Below are positions 1 through 11,900 of a stretch of 64,000 nucleotides of DNA, piece by piece; positions within the stretch are counted from its first letter, which is position 1; the number at the start of each line of letters is the position of its first letter. Source of the stretch: Trichuris trichiura. Taxonomy: Eukaryota > Nematoda > Enoplea > Trichinellida > Trichuridae. A program made the translations under genes and the position numbers. The stretch is taken from NCBI GenBank assembly GCA_037903355.1, contig JBAJFE010000025.1, positions 62,001-126,000 of the forward strand, given 5' to 3'. The notes beneath the pieces were generated by a model. That model was not told the DNA's origin, made no database searches, and worked only from the letters and a program-made list of their open reading frames with translations.

Positions 1-792
1 TCACCCCATTGCTATAAGTCCGCTATCCAATGAGCGTACTCGTTTAACAACTAAGTGAAGGTTCACCTTCTAAGCTCATTCATTGATTGCAAGGCAACTC
101 GATCATGCGACATTACAAGCATGTAAAGGTTAAAATAGTTCGTTGCTCAGTGAAATTTTGCATCACATTTGTGCATGCGTGGTTAAAATTTATAGCCCTC
201 TGCTTAGGCTCTGAAGAGAATTTAAAAGTTTCATACGAAATAATACACGGTTAATGTAATCTCAGGGTGTACGATTGTACGGACAAAGAAAAAAGAACAG
301 AAGTGCCAATACGGCTAATACACATTTGACTCTTTAGGCGCAATGGTTGAAAAGGAATAAATAACATCGAAAATGCGTACTCTAAAAAGTGTGATGAATA
401 GCGTTAAGCTGACATATAAAACTAGCACAGAAGAAACAGCTAACGCTCTCTGATCTTATCTACTGCAGGGCTTGCTAGCGTAGAAAATAGTTCACGGCAC
501 CGCCATTAACTTTATTGGTACACTACACCCTGTTGAGTGCGCACTCATTTGCCGTACGCTCCCAAATAGTTAATCATCTTTTGCTCCCCCAGCCTATTAC
601 TACTAACACATTCATAAGTGTTCCACTTGGTAGAAACAAGCTTGAAGACCATCAGCGAAAAAAACACACGCGCGTTTTTGACATTAGGTAAATAAAAGGA
701 TAAATAAAAGTCAGCGCAACAGATTTTTGCTGACCATTCCACTCATGAAGATTTAATCACGTGTCGTCACGTCATTGGAGTGTGCTTGGTAG
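1..792. other. No gene recognised; short EGF-like remnant at its right edge
   Basis: I see no convincing exon in the first 756 bases on either strand. Bases 757-791 lie directly before the first clear EGF exon and stay open in its frame. They encode CRHVIGVC, nearly the same as CHHVTGVC encoded around 1704-1727 in the same gene. The acceptor proposed at 791-792 has a weak pyrimidine tract, so the true exon could begin further left. Earlier exons of the EGF gene, with any signal peptide, probably lie in this stretch or left of the window. Confidence 0.5.
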
Positions 793-3700
793 GGTGCCCG
801 ACGAATCGCTACGGTCCAATGTGCGCTTTTGAATGTGCCTGCAAAAACGCTTCATCCTGCAATCCTGAGAACGGTACATGCACTTGCAACCCTGGTTTCT
901 ACGGAACAGCTTGTACCGAAAGTAAGTGAAAAAACTTGCACGCCCGCAATTTCAACGTTACGTACTATGCAGGATGTCCCCCAGGCCGTTACGGAGACCA
1001 ATGCATGCAACTGTGCACGTGTATGAACGGAGGACTGTGCGACCCAGAAAACGGTACATGTCACTGCGCTGCAGGATGGAGAGGCAGCCGCTGCGAACAC
1101 AGTAAGTAGTCGAGCTTTCCTAATTTTCCTTACGACACGTGTCTGTTGAACTTAAACGCGCCGTAATAGTGAAGGCATTGCTACTTGGACCAAAATTCAC
1201 GAGCAGCTTAAGGTGAAAATGATTGAACGCGTAAACGTTTGTACAACCAAGTGAAAAAGGCGCAGTGGCCTAAACCACATACCATTCAAGAATTCTCTTT
1301 TTTACAGTGTGCGAAGAAAATACTTTCGGAGAAAACTGCGGCAGACGTTGTTCGTGTTCTTTAAACGTGAAATGTGACCACGTTACTGGTGAATGCATAT
1401 GTCCACCAGGGTTTTATGGAGAAAGCTGTGATGAACAGTGCAGCAACTATACATACGGAGCTGGCTGTCTGGGGGTTTGCAGCTGCAAGAACAATGCAAC
1501 TTGCAACCCAATATCGGGAAAATGCGAATGCGCACCTGGCTGGAGAGGCTGGCATTGCGATTTGCCTTGTCCTGATGGCTTTTATGGAAGAAATTGCAGT
1601 CGAGTTTGCAATTGCGGCTACGGTATGATTTTAGCCATACGTTAGACAGACTTGAGAGAGTATATTTAAAGACATGATTGATGGAAACGAATGGGAGGTC
1701 AAGTGTCATCACGTCACTGGAGTGTGCTATTGTCCTTCCGGTTGGACTGGACCAGACTGTAGAACCCCTTGTCCTCCGGACCGCTGGGGAGAAGGTTGCG
1801 AAGAAGTGTGCCGATGTGAAAACGGCGGTACATGCGATCCCATTACTGGCATGTGCACCTGTCCGGCTGGGTGGTTTGGAAAAAGGTGTGAACGAGAATG
1901 CCCTGTTGGCTTGCATGGAGTTAACTGTGCCCAGCACTGCCATTGCCTGAACAATGGAATTTGTGATCCAAGAACCGGCGAATGCCGATGCGCTCCTGGA
2001 TGGATGGGTTCTGCATGCGAATTTAGATGCGCCTTTGGTTATTATGGCCCTAGCTGCACTGGTACATGCCAGTGCAAAGCCGGCGCTTCTTGTAACCATG
2101 TGACAGGGAAATGTGACTGCCTGCCCGGTTGGCTCGGCGAAAAGTGTGACCGAAGTAGACCGCCATCAGCATGAAAATTGAAGTTACTACAGCTCATATT
2201 TTAAGAATGCGCCCAAGGATATTATGGAATAAACTGCTCAGAAGTTTGCCAATGTGAGCACAGTGCTTCCTGCCACCACATTACTGGCCATTGTATATGC
2301 ACGTCCGGTTGGCGAGGGAAGCGCTGCCATCGCCCTTGCCTGAAAGGGTATTATGGCGTTCACTGCGCGCAAACGTGCAACTGCCCCCGTGAAAACAACT
2401 GCGACCACATAACTGGTCAGTGCACATGCCCGGCTGGATACACAGGTCCTGCGTGCAGTCATCTTTGCCCGGAAGGAACATTTGGACAAGACTGCAATGG
2501 ACGCTGCAGTTGTTCCGCTAATTCCGAATGTGATGCTATCACAGGACAATGCTATTGCAAACCGGGTCACGCTGGTCTCGCTTGCAGAGATGGTAAGTTA
2601 TTTCCTCAAAAAAAATCAACCTATTGATTGTGCAAGCGAACCTGACATTTCGATAATGTATCTTGAATGAACCAGCCAAGCACCACTTAGTTCACGTCGC
2701 ACGCATTGAAATAAAGCGAAGAGAAAAAGTTGTTAAACAGCAGTACTGACTCAAGGAATTGTTGCTCCCTGCGGGTCAACAATTTCTTCCATCACTACTG
2801 AATGCGTACTTCCTTACAAACCAAACATCTAAAGCTGAAGGCGCCAAAGCAAGCTGCTGGTAATACACTGCGGTTGGCATAAAGTACACTAGAACCTTTG
2901 GAACTTGCCCCTACCAATCAAACTAATGAATTGACGTGCGGTTGACATGTTTTCAGGCTGCGTGCAAGGCAAGTTTGGCTCGAATTGTAAGGAGAACTGC
3001 AGCTGTCAAAACGGTGCTACGTGTGATCCAGAGAAGGGAAAATGTCAATGCTCAGCCGGATACATGGGCACACTGTGCGAAGTACCTTGCCCTCCTAACA
3101 GATACGGAGTAAATTGCGTCGATGAGTGTCATTGCCAGAACGGAGCTACATGCAGTAGAACAACAGGCCAATGCATGTGCCAACCTGGCTATACTGGTAT
3201 ACAATGCCAAAACGTGTGTCCAGAGAACAGGTACGGCGCTGGCTGCTCTGAGAAATGCCGTTGCAAAAATGGTGGCTACTGCAATCCAGTAGACGGAACG
3301 TGCAAATGCACGCTGGGTTGGACAGGAGACACATGTGCACAAGGTAACGAAAGCCGTCGCCATTTCTGTAATATCATTCGATACGTACCAATATAGAGTG
3401 CCCTAAAGGATTTTACGGTCCCGCTTGTTCGCTGGAATGTCGCTGCCACAATGAAGCATACTGCGACCGAATTACAGGTTGCTGCGATTGTCAAGAGGGA
3501 TACTTTGGATCCATGTGCGAATTCCGTTAGTGTGCCACATTGCTAAGCTTACTTTTCAGCGTGAATTTCACTTTTTCGTGCAGGATGCCCAGAAGGTACA
3601 TACGGCTGGTACTGTTCGAAAATGTGCAACTGTTTAAACGGAGCCTCTTGCGATCCTAAAACAGGTCAATGTCAGTGCAAGCCGGGATTCAGTGGTGAAA

Positions 3701-4338
3701 AATGTGAATCAAGTAAAATTTGATAATGCTTAAAAGCAAACCACCGTACTGATAGTCAGTCACTTTCAGGATGCCAACCAAACAGGTACGGCGTCAATTG
3801 TAGATTGGAGTGCGACTGTGGCAACTTCTCTTGCGACAGTGCTACTGGTCAGTGTAATTGTCCTTTAGGATTTACTGGACCTCGCTGCCAAGACGGTAAG
3901 TGCAACAACTGCAATTATTTACCTTCTGGTCCAAAAGTATTCGCAGTACAATTCTTACAAAAGCTGCGATGGCGCGATTTATTAGCGAAATGGCACAGCA
4001 ACTGAACTTTGCTCTTTATTGCGTAGCATTTGTTTTGGAGTCGCTTCGAATTGAAATCAGCGGAAGGTCATTTTTAGTTTGCCGATCGGGACGTTACGGC
4101 CTCAACTGCGAGCTGAGCTGCAAATGTTACAACGGTGCCCGCTGTAATATGTTCACCGGTCAGTGCGAATGTGCCGCTGGCTGGCTTGGTGCTACCTGCC
4201 AACAAGAAGACTACAGTAAGCCTACAAAATAAATTTACATTTTCATTCAAACTTATTCATTTCTCTACAGGTCATAATATTCCACCAACTAGAGGGGATG
4301 TACCCAACATAGTCAGTCGAGGGCAATATCGCTATTAA
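793..4338 (+). CDS. Tandem EGF-like (MEGF/CED-1-type) protein, 5' end missing
   Basis: Partial gene for a secreted or extracellular protein of about 18 laminin/MEGF-type EGF modules, each about 43 residues with eight cysteines and the repeating pattern CP-(x)-RYG-x-x-C...NG-x-x-C-x-x-x-x-G-x-C-x-C-x-x-G-W/Y-x-G-x-x-C. Exons: 793-921, 973-1101, 1308-1622, 1672-2154, 2206-2592, 2957-3343, 3397-3525, 3584-3712, 3770-3895, 4078-4215, 4271-4338. All introns are phase 1, and most exons are 129 nt or 387 nt, i.e. one or three whole modules. About 806 residues are visible. The family (MEGF10/11, Draper, CED-1) normally has a transmembrane segment and cytoplasmic tail; here the last exon encodes only a short tail (SHNIPPTRGDVPNIVSRGQY) and stops, so this product looks secreted, or this is one splice form. 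The tail contains RGD. One module (1672-1710) is distorted: CGYDMIDGNEWEVKC replaces the usual CxNG loop. No signal peptide is visible because the start is not in view. Ligands are unknown. Confidence 0.85.
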
Positions 4339-5592
4339 CTATTGAAGATAAAAATAACAATAATAATAATAATAATAACAGTAAAGTGACCAGTTACCTG
4401 CTCAGCAGTTGCAGCAATGTGCAATGAATGGCGGCGTTGCACGGCTGGAAAGGTGAAACCACTTGAAAATGCAAAGTGAGCAGGCGCACCTCGTAGTGGT
4501 CAACAGGCGCCTACAAACCGTCGAGCGTTGTTATCCTCTTCTTCCACGGACTGTGACTGCCGTCGCTAGGTGAATCTCGTCGCCCTGCTTGAGCACTGCT
4601 CTCTTTCTGGGGTGGCTGTAAATAACTGCTCGCTCCGCTACCCTTCATTGCCTGTTACGTTCGAAAAAAATGTTCACGCGCTTTAGTTTTGTTCCAACAT
4701 GCAGTGGAATAGATTTTCACCAATTAAATGCCCTAAATGTCCGCCATGCTTACTGCCTAGCAATGACCGCTGTGCTTTCGCCAATTCGCACTTTGTTTGT
4801 ATTATGGTTACTACATTAGACAAGATCACAGCTGCACTAACACATTCACAATACTTTGCTATGTGTAACAAGGAAAAACCGCGATGAAGGCGAAGTATCA
4901 ACAACCGGAAGCTCAGCAAAAGTTTTAAAGTAAAATAGCAAGCAGTTGCCAACTGCGCACACTAGTCTAATTGTTGTGCAACACCATTGAACTTACTACT
5001 TCACCGAAACGTCCAAATGGCTACGAATTGCTCACTGAATTACTAAACTTTCCTACTTACCGGTCATCCCTAGCATTGGACACTTTCTAACTGCCGCTCG
5101 CTTGGAAACTGATTATACTGCTAACAGCAGTGATTCTCGCAAGGGGAGGTTGGAGCTTTCCTAGAGACGGAGATTCGCGCGAGGGAAATATCAACAACAG
5201 CGCGTGCGGGTGAAAGGCCAAGAAACTGTGACTTACAGGTAAGTAATTAACACAACCATTTAACTCAATTCGTTGCTCAGCTAAATAAGGCGAGAAAATT
5301 CTGATCGAATGAACCCATTTTCGACTGCTCAGACATGCGCGCGCATAAATAGAAATGTGAATATTCGTGGGTCGAAGAGGGGACCAAGACCACACTGAGG
5401 CAGACCTCTCTGTGACATCCGAACGAAGTTTAAATCACACTGACGTTGAGTAACTTCGTACTCGCATAATTGCAACACAACGGTTTAATCGACTTTGAAT
5501 AAAGCGATCGCGCAATGTAAGCCCTAAGGATCGAAGGATTGATTCGTGCTGTTACTAAATTTATCCTTGTTACATTAGCGAGCAAACTTTGC
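4339..5592. other. Gap between two convergent genes; no gene seen
   Basis: The 3' ends of the EGF gene (+) and the LCMT2-like gene (-) face each other here. Short open frames occur on both strands but none has a recognisable motif or a splice-consistent extension. Apart from the AAT run I see no repeat or RNA gene. Confidence 0.5.
4353..4380. repeat. (AAT)n microsatellite
   Basis: An AAT-rich run 15 bases after the stop codon of the EGF gene, probably in its 3' untranslated region. Confidence 0.8.
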
Positions 5593-8500
5593 TCAAAATG
5601 ACAAAGAAGGTAAGTCAACATGCAGAAAGAAAGGCGAGCAGGCTGAAGAGGACTGCAAAAAGTTTTCACCTCCTCCGAAAACGTACAACGCCACTTTGTC
5701 ATCAGTATTCACCAATGCGGAACAATGATTGATGAAAGCAAAACTAGCAGCATCACTCGAGCTGCTTTCCAAATCTTGATCAAGGTCGACGGCAAAACTG
5801 ATCGTCTTACCATTTTTGAGATTGACCAGCGTCAGTGTGTTGCATTTTTCAAACCTTTCATTGACACCGCCAACAAGCAACAGAACTTCCTCAGTTAACG
5901 CATGGCTTGTGAATCCATACCGCCCTACTCTTGGCTCCAAATCTATTTCTTTCAACCAAAAGAGGGAACTTAAGCTGAAGAAATAGATTTTTGCGGAAAA
6001 CTGGTCTTCCATGGCGCTTAGACCGCCAATCGCCACCACTAAAGATTCATTAGCTACGTAAGAGCACTGGTGTGAATGCAGAGGAACAGGTAAGTCTGGT
6101 AGACGACGCCAGATGCCGTATTCCCATTCCAAAGTCCACGCATCCTTAAGAACCTGAGCAAATGTATGTACGGCGTTCACCTGGCCGAAACGACGAGTAA
6201 GACCACCGCATATAAACACGGCAGAACTGCTGCTGCAAACATTTTCTACCAAACAAGCGCCGTGTCTCCATCGTGCCCAAGGATGCAAGCCAATCTTTGT
6301 GCCTAAACGATCATTCAAAACGGAAATGAAACGCACCAGTGCGACAGTTGAGCAACTGTTGAAATGTTTATCGCAAGAGCATTTCCCAAGATAAAACGCC
6401 TGACGAAATGGAATTGAACAAAAAGGAAACAACCAAACTATATACTTTCGGCGCTTGTACAACTAATTATGCAAAACAGTTACAAAGGGAAGCAAACCGT
6501 CGTTCTCAAGTGAAAAGTCTACTTTTCCCTACTTTGGAAAGACAGAGGGTACAGTTAGAAAAGCAGCACTGTTTTTCCACAGTGACGTTTTGCTGCAGCA
6601 ACAGCAGAAACTGTTGGAATATTATTTTGCTACTGCGTTAAGCGACACTTTCGACCACTGTTCAATCGTTTCGAATTTTTCGCTACATTTGAGCACGGCT
6701 GACTTCATCGGTTCGTCTACTTCAAATCAGTACCTAGTCGCGGTACCAGTTGAAAAAGAATACAGTTTTCCAGGTACTCACAAAAGGACTAACAGCACGC
6801 TCAATGGACGATATATGCAAGACCAATTGGCTTCTCTTGCCCACATGAATGACTATGCAAGGAAAATTTGCCCATTACAGGCACCAAAGTCAATTATAGC
6901 ACCCACTTGCGATAGCTTCTCGAAGAGACCTTAACTGCCAGGCAATAATATTTCAATCAATTCTAGACACATTGGCCTAATGAAAATTGATGCTCTATTC
7001 CAACAACCAAAACGCACAAGTCAACGTACAATAAAATGAGCATAAGAAATGATAAACCTTAATAAAACTTTGAATAAAGTAAGCAAAATCTTCCTCAACT
7101 AAGTTTGCCATCTTGCGAACTACTTTTTCAACCAATAAACTAAACTGCGAAAAGGTGATTGCAAAATGACCATCCCATCTCACGCGGAAATAAAACGCCA
7201 GTTTTTATCAGTATGCTAAACGCTCTTACCCTTCAGTGACATCGCAGCAAAACGCAGTTCATTTTCGGTTACCAGCTGTCCATGCCAACAATCATTTTGT
7301 GCCGTGAAATGGTCTTTCCAGCCTCCGAATACTACAAACGAGTCCCCAGCAACTCGAGTAACCGAATGATGCACACGATTGGTAATTTTCTTCAAGCAAT
7401 CAACATTCATGACATTCGCTTCGCGAATGCTTTGCTTTTGAGCGTCAAACAATATTACATTTTCGCACGTCCGATATACATTCTTTTCACAGTGCACCAA
7501 GCCGCCTAACAAATATAAACGAGAACGCAACAAAAATCACAGTCAAAAACGGCGTGTTGAAAATTGGTTGGTTGACGACAGGTCCAAGTGATTTCTTCAT
7601 TTCTTGAAACGTACCTCCCTGCTTTTAAATTATTAGTCCAGTTTCTAAAGACATAGCTTTTCCATACGGGACAAGACAATTTCATGTAGACTGAAACACT
7701 TTATTCCAGAAAATAGTCCCGTAAATGTGGTTTCTTGGTACGGGAGCGTACGTTTTCATAATGCAAAGCTTTATTACGGAACAGATTCCCGTTTAATGCG
7801 TGCTAACTCCGGAGCTTATCATATCTTATCCGGAGCTCCATATATCCACAATTTAGAACCGCTGAAGACGGGTCTCGGTTGACCCGAAAGCTCCGCAGTT
7901 AGCACGCATTAAACGGGAATCTATTCCGTAATAAAGCTTTGCAGAATAGTCCCGCGGGGAAAAACGCTAAAATTATGTAGCCAGAGCTTTCAAGTGGAGG
8001 CCCCGTTGAATTCTCTCTTCATCATCCGATGAAGACGGATGCAAAAGTCACCCGAAAGCTCCACCTACATAATTTTAGCGTTTTTTTTATCACAGGACTA
8101 TTCTGGAATAAAGTGTTTCATTCTACACGAAATGGTCTAGTTTTTAGACTAAAAACAGGCAGGTACGTTTGGAGAAATGAAGAAAAACGGTGTATTCAAA
8201 ACGCAACAAACGGCGTACCTATAATTACGATGTGGTCCCCCAAAGCAACACATCGACAGTTAATACGGTCCTGATTATACGGTGGCGACGTGACAACTTT
8301 GCGGGCTTTAACGTGGCCCCAAAAGACAATGTCAGGCTGCACTGGCAATGCGGGCCGACCGAACGTAGACAAAAGCCTCCAAAAGAACATTACTACAAAG
8401 TCCCTTGTCAACGAAGCTACCACCATCTAACTTGTTCATGTACAGATTGAAGGAGCTTCCAACGACAAAGACCACGCGAGCGCACAGGAAATGCCATAGC

Positions 8501-8968
8501 TCGTATTCATTGAAAGGAAGGGAAGCAGTTGCGCCATCACGTCGTCCACGCTGCGCGTAATTGTAAAACAACCATACCGCAGGCCAGGCAATGACATGAA
8601 GCCAATTAAACGACCTTAAAGTGTCCATCATTGGAGTTTTCGTTGCACATCGTTGCCCGTCTACCAAAAACATGCTGCGTTAGTTCGCATCCGCTAAACG
8701 TATCTGCTCAAAAAGTGTCACCTGACGTGATCTTAACGGTGTCCAAAATAGAAATGATAAACAGTTTACCCTACTAGCACTTACCTGCTCTTGGATGACC
8801 ACAGCGCACTTCAAAAATGTAATCGGAATAACCTCCAGAATTCTGCTTAGCCTTAAAGAACCGCTATTGAGCGTCAACGTTTTCAATTCACTATGCTCTG
8901 AGCAACTTCTTACTCGTAAACATGAGTATATTCCAACAAGTCGCCAAACAGAAATAACGTTGGTACAC
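5593..8968 (-). CDS. LCMT2: LCMT2/TYW4-like: methyltransferase plus Kelch protein (wybutosine pathway), 5' end unresolved
   Basis: Homologue of tRNA wybutosine-synthesising protein 4, an S-adenosylmethionine-dependent carboxyl methyltransferase fused to Kelch repeats that acts late in making wybutosine on tRNA-Phe. Exons (descending): 8968-8785, 8721-8397, 8341-8219, 7505-7230, 6302-5593, with matching phases. Methyltransferase signatures: VTLFEQIRLADA (family YEQI...DAFG) and NEYELWHF-x-CARVVFVVGSS (family FDEWEEWHLKCxHYFxLxASRG). Kelch signatures: HIVIIGG (split across 8219/7505), DSFVVFGGW, RWRHGACLV, VFICGGL, HSHQCSY...VVAIGGL, VLLLVGGV, YVFGGG. The order, methyltransferase then Kelch, matches LCMT2. 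About 540 codons are seen against about 690 in human; the N-terminus is missing and probably lies beyond 8968. An in-frame TAA at 8680-8682 interrupts the methyltransferase; a 39-nt GT-AG intron (8699-8661) would remove it but also part of the motif. So it may be a real gene with a tiny intron or a decaying one. The 713-nt intron 7506-8218 carries a foldback element. Confidence 0.6.
7685..8127. repeat. Compound foldback element (family B) in an intron
   Basis: Outer inverted arms at 7685-7720 and 8093-8127 (core ACACTTTATTCCAGAA and its complement). Inside are two more hairpins: arms 7768-7818 with 7894-7942 (core CGTTTAATGCGTGCTAACTC) and arms 7966-8000 with 8045-8083 (core CGCTAAAATTATGTAG). 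The sequence ACCCGAAAGCTCC and GAAGACG cores recur at 32872-33000 and 34818-35037. It lies wholly inside the intron between two Kelch-coding exons of the LCMT2-like gene, so it need not disrupt the product. No protein-coding capacity. Probably a non-autonomous (MITE-like) element with a second insertion or internal duplication. Confidence 0.85.
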
Positions 8969-11900
8969 CTGCGGAAAGTTTGCAGCTACACATGAGCACA
9001 TCCACAAGCTCGCCCAAATGAAAGACGTTGAGTTCAGCCCGTACATATCGATTCGTAATGTGGTGAACTGAAAGCAGTTAGGTTCGCTTAAACTGCAAAT
9101 TGTGATGTCATTGAAAAGAAATCAGCGTCAAATCGAATCGCAGCCGATCACCTTTGCCAATTTCAAGCAAACACTGAAACCATCTTAACTGATTCTTAGT
9201 TCCCTTCATGAGCGCTTTAGCCAAAATATGCGCCTCAATCGTTTACAAAATTGAACACACGTAAAGAAAAAACTTGGTTCTCATGCGACCTTTACTTACT
9301 ACAAACGAGCACTGCCTTGAAAAAGCCTGTAGAGAAAAATAACTACAAATTAGACTTTACATGGGCCTTCTACGAGAAGCTAGACTTTTCAAGCAATAAT
9401 CCTTTACTTTGAAATTTTATTTTTAAATTTTTTTGACGTCTACGCAAATTGACTAACGTAAAAACAGACCAAGAGCATTCAGTCGACCCATTACAAATAA
9501 ACCAAATTTCAAACCTCACCTGCCTTTTTCTAAAATGCATTAATCCCATTCAAATACCTAAGTATTAACAAAAGAAATCAATGCAGAGGCAATCATTTTA
9601 GAAAACCGTTTCGAACTATTACTACTATTACTGCTCGTTCAAAGAATGTCCTACTGCATAGACGTCAGATCACGCTTGAATTCCGTGGCGATGGAACGGA
9701 AACAGTACCGGAAACTTCTACCTTGGCGCCTGCACTGTTGCCGTTCCACGCCGATCACGGAGCACGATTTACTACGAGAGCTGCGTGGAAGCTTTCCATC
9801 AATTGAAACGAGTCCATCACCGTAATCAGAGTCGCGGGAAAAAGAAAAGAACAGACAATGTTGAACCTCGGAATTCAACCTGCCTCATCATATTAACTTC
9901 AATGTTCTCGATGATTTGAACAATATATAGAACAAACTGACGTCTTCTTTACAACAGTGAATTTCACTCAACCGTCAGTCTGGCTCTAAATCTTTTATTA
10001 CAAATGCGTATACACACTTTCCAGTGGAACTAAGTACAGTTTCAAATACTAATGATGCACCTTCTACAATTCCCGTACTTGCCACTGCCAAATGCAACCA
10101 ACGGTAAAAAGCGTTCAACAGAAGTATGACAAGTTTGATACAATGGGTCCAACCTTTCACATGTACAATTAAGCAGATCCCACCAGTATAATTCAATCGC
10201 TGATAAGAAAAAAACACTAATTCGTTCAGTCAAATGCACAACTGGACTTTTGGCATTACTATGTTCTTTTCTGAGTGCGGAAACGAAGTTGAACCACAAA
10301 GATGCTTCTACGAATGGTAAAACTAGAATTTTGGCCATGAGCCACTTTTAGCTCGGAGCAGTTTAACCCAAAGGCAATGATTTTCACTTGTTGTATTAGC
10401 CTAGTTGACTGAAACTAGCCCGCTTGACTGGATAACACTGTACCCCTGCATTAAGGCACTCTCAATCGAAAGTAACCATGTTGGGTGAAGGAATAAACAC
10501 TGTACAAATGGTACCCTTTCCAGCAAAAGATTCCAATGTCACTAATGGGTAAAACGATGACCTAGAACGACTTTCGTTACTGAAAACAACATTTGCATTA
10601 AGGTGCAAACGTGCCCTTCGACAAACAATCGCTTACCACCGTGGTGGAGGTCCGCAGTTGTCATTGCATTCCTTACTTGTTTGTACACGTCTGATGGAGC
10701 GACTTGACGCATCCCTTCTCTTGCGATCAGCGCCAGCAAACGAATCTAGTGATAGACGCCAAAGATAAGACAGTTATCGCCTTATTAAAATAAGATGAAA
10801 TCTACCACCTCGACAAAACGAAATATCGCTTTTTCCCATCGCTGACATAGCTGCAAGTATAGTCCGTCAATGCTAGCAGATATAACGACGATCTAAACAA
10901 AACAATTAAACAATAAACTCTGTCACAGCTACCACTTGACATGCACGTATTGAGCAGCACCAATCCATTAACTATTCGACAGCTGTTCTGTGGAAAACAA
11001 AGTCCTCATCTAACCTCTTGCATAACAATGACGTCTGCTGCGCAAGTAGCTTCTCTGCCTTTCAATCACTCTTTGAGATTGAGAGACAGGGATAGAGAAA
11101 GAAAGAGAGCTGCATACTCGACCAGCGGCCGTGCGTACAACTATGGCAACATAAGAATTCTCGCCATTAAGAATGACACTCATTAACTGAGCTAAACGAA
11201 CGCTCCGATATTACCTGCACGGGCACGTTGGAACACTTTAAAAACAATTTCGCTGCGTCGTAAATTACTTTCGTATGCAAGTAACGTCTCCTACGAAAGG
11301 ACAAATGAAAGTCTTGAAAATTGCATTGTAAGTAGGAACGAATACCGTTTCGACAACGTGGTAACCATTTGCTGAAGCCGTGCAATTGAATTAACAAACT
11401 CCTACGCAAGTTAACAACAACTGTCAAACGAAGCAAAGCGCTTATTTGTATACCGCAATATGAGACTAAGGTTCAATGCCAAACGCCACTGATGCTACAA
11501 CAAACCTTCCTATCACGTCTGTCTTGTTCGTTGCAGCAATGAAAAAGGCATCATCGTCCAATCACTAGAATAAAGCTCCTACGCACTGCGCAATCAAATG
11601 GACAATTAATCTGTCAAAACACGGATAGTACACTGCTTCTACAACAAAAGCTTGGATTTACAAAACAAGCCGCATGATTTTGCTAACAAAAAATGTCCAC
11701 GTGCACAGAGATCAAACTGTTTTCAGTTATTGACGATGAGAAAAAACTGTCTCGAAAATTCTGAATAAAAGGGACCAACTTTGTAAATAAAGCGCACATG
11801 GACCAGACATCTATGTGCTCTTCACAAGAAAAAATATGCTACCTGCCGGCCTTTGAAAATGAGTCAAATGGCGGATATGATGATTACGAAAACTGTGCAA

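Noticed and set aside
1383..2099. 238-codon minus-strand frame over the EGF exons
   Set aside because: Antisense shadow of cysteine-rich exons; runs across confirmed introns and has no motif.
9651..9878. Possible N-terminal exon of the LCMT2-like gene
   Set aside because: One frame has a weak match (FHAALVVNRAP) but ends at a stop, and continuing needs a frameshift; splice phase does not fit.
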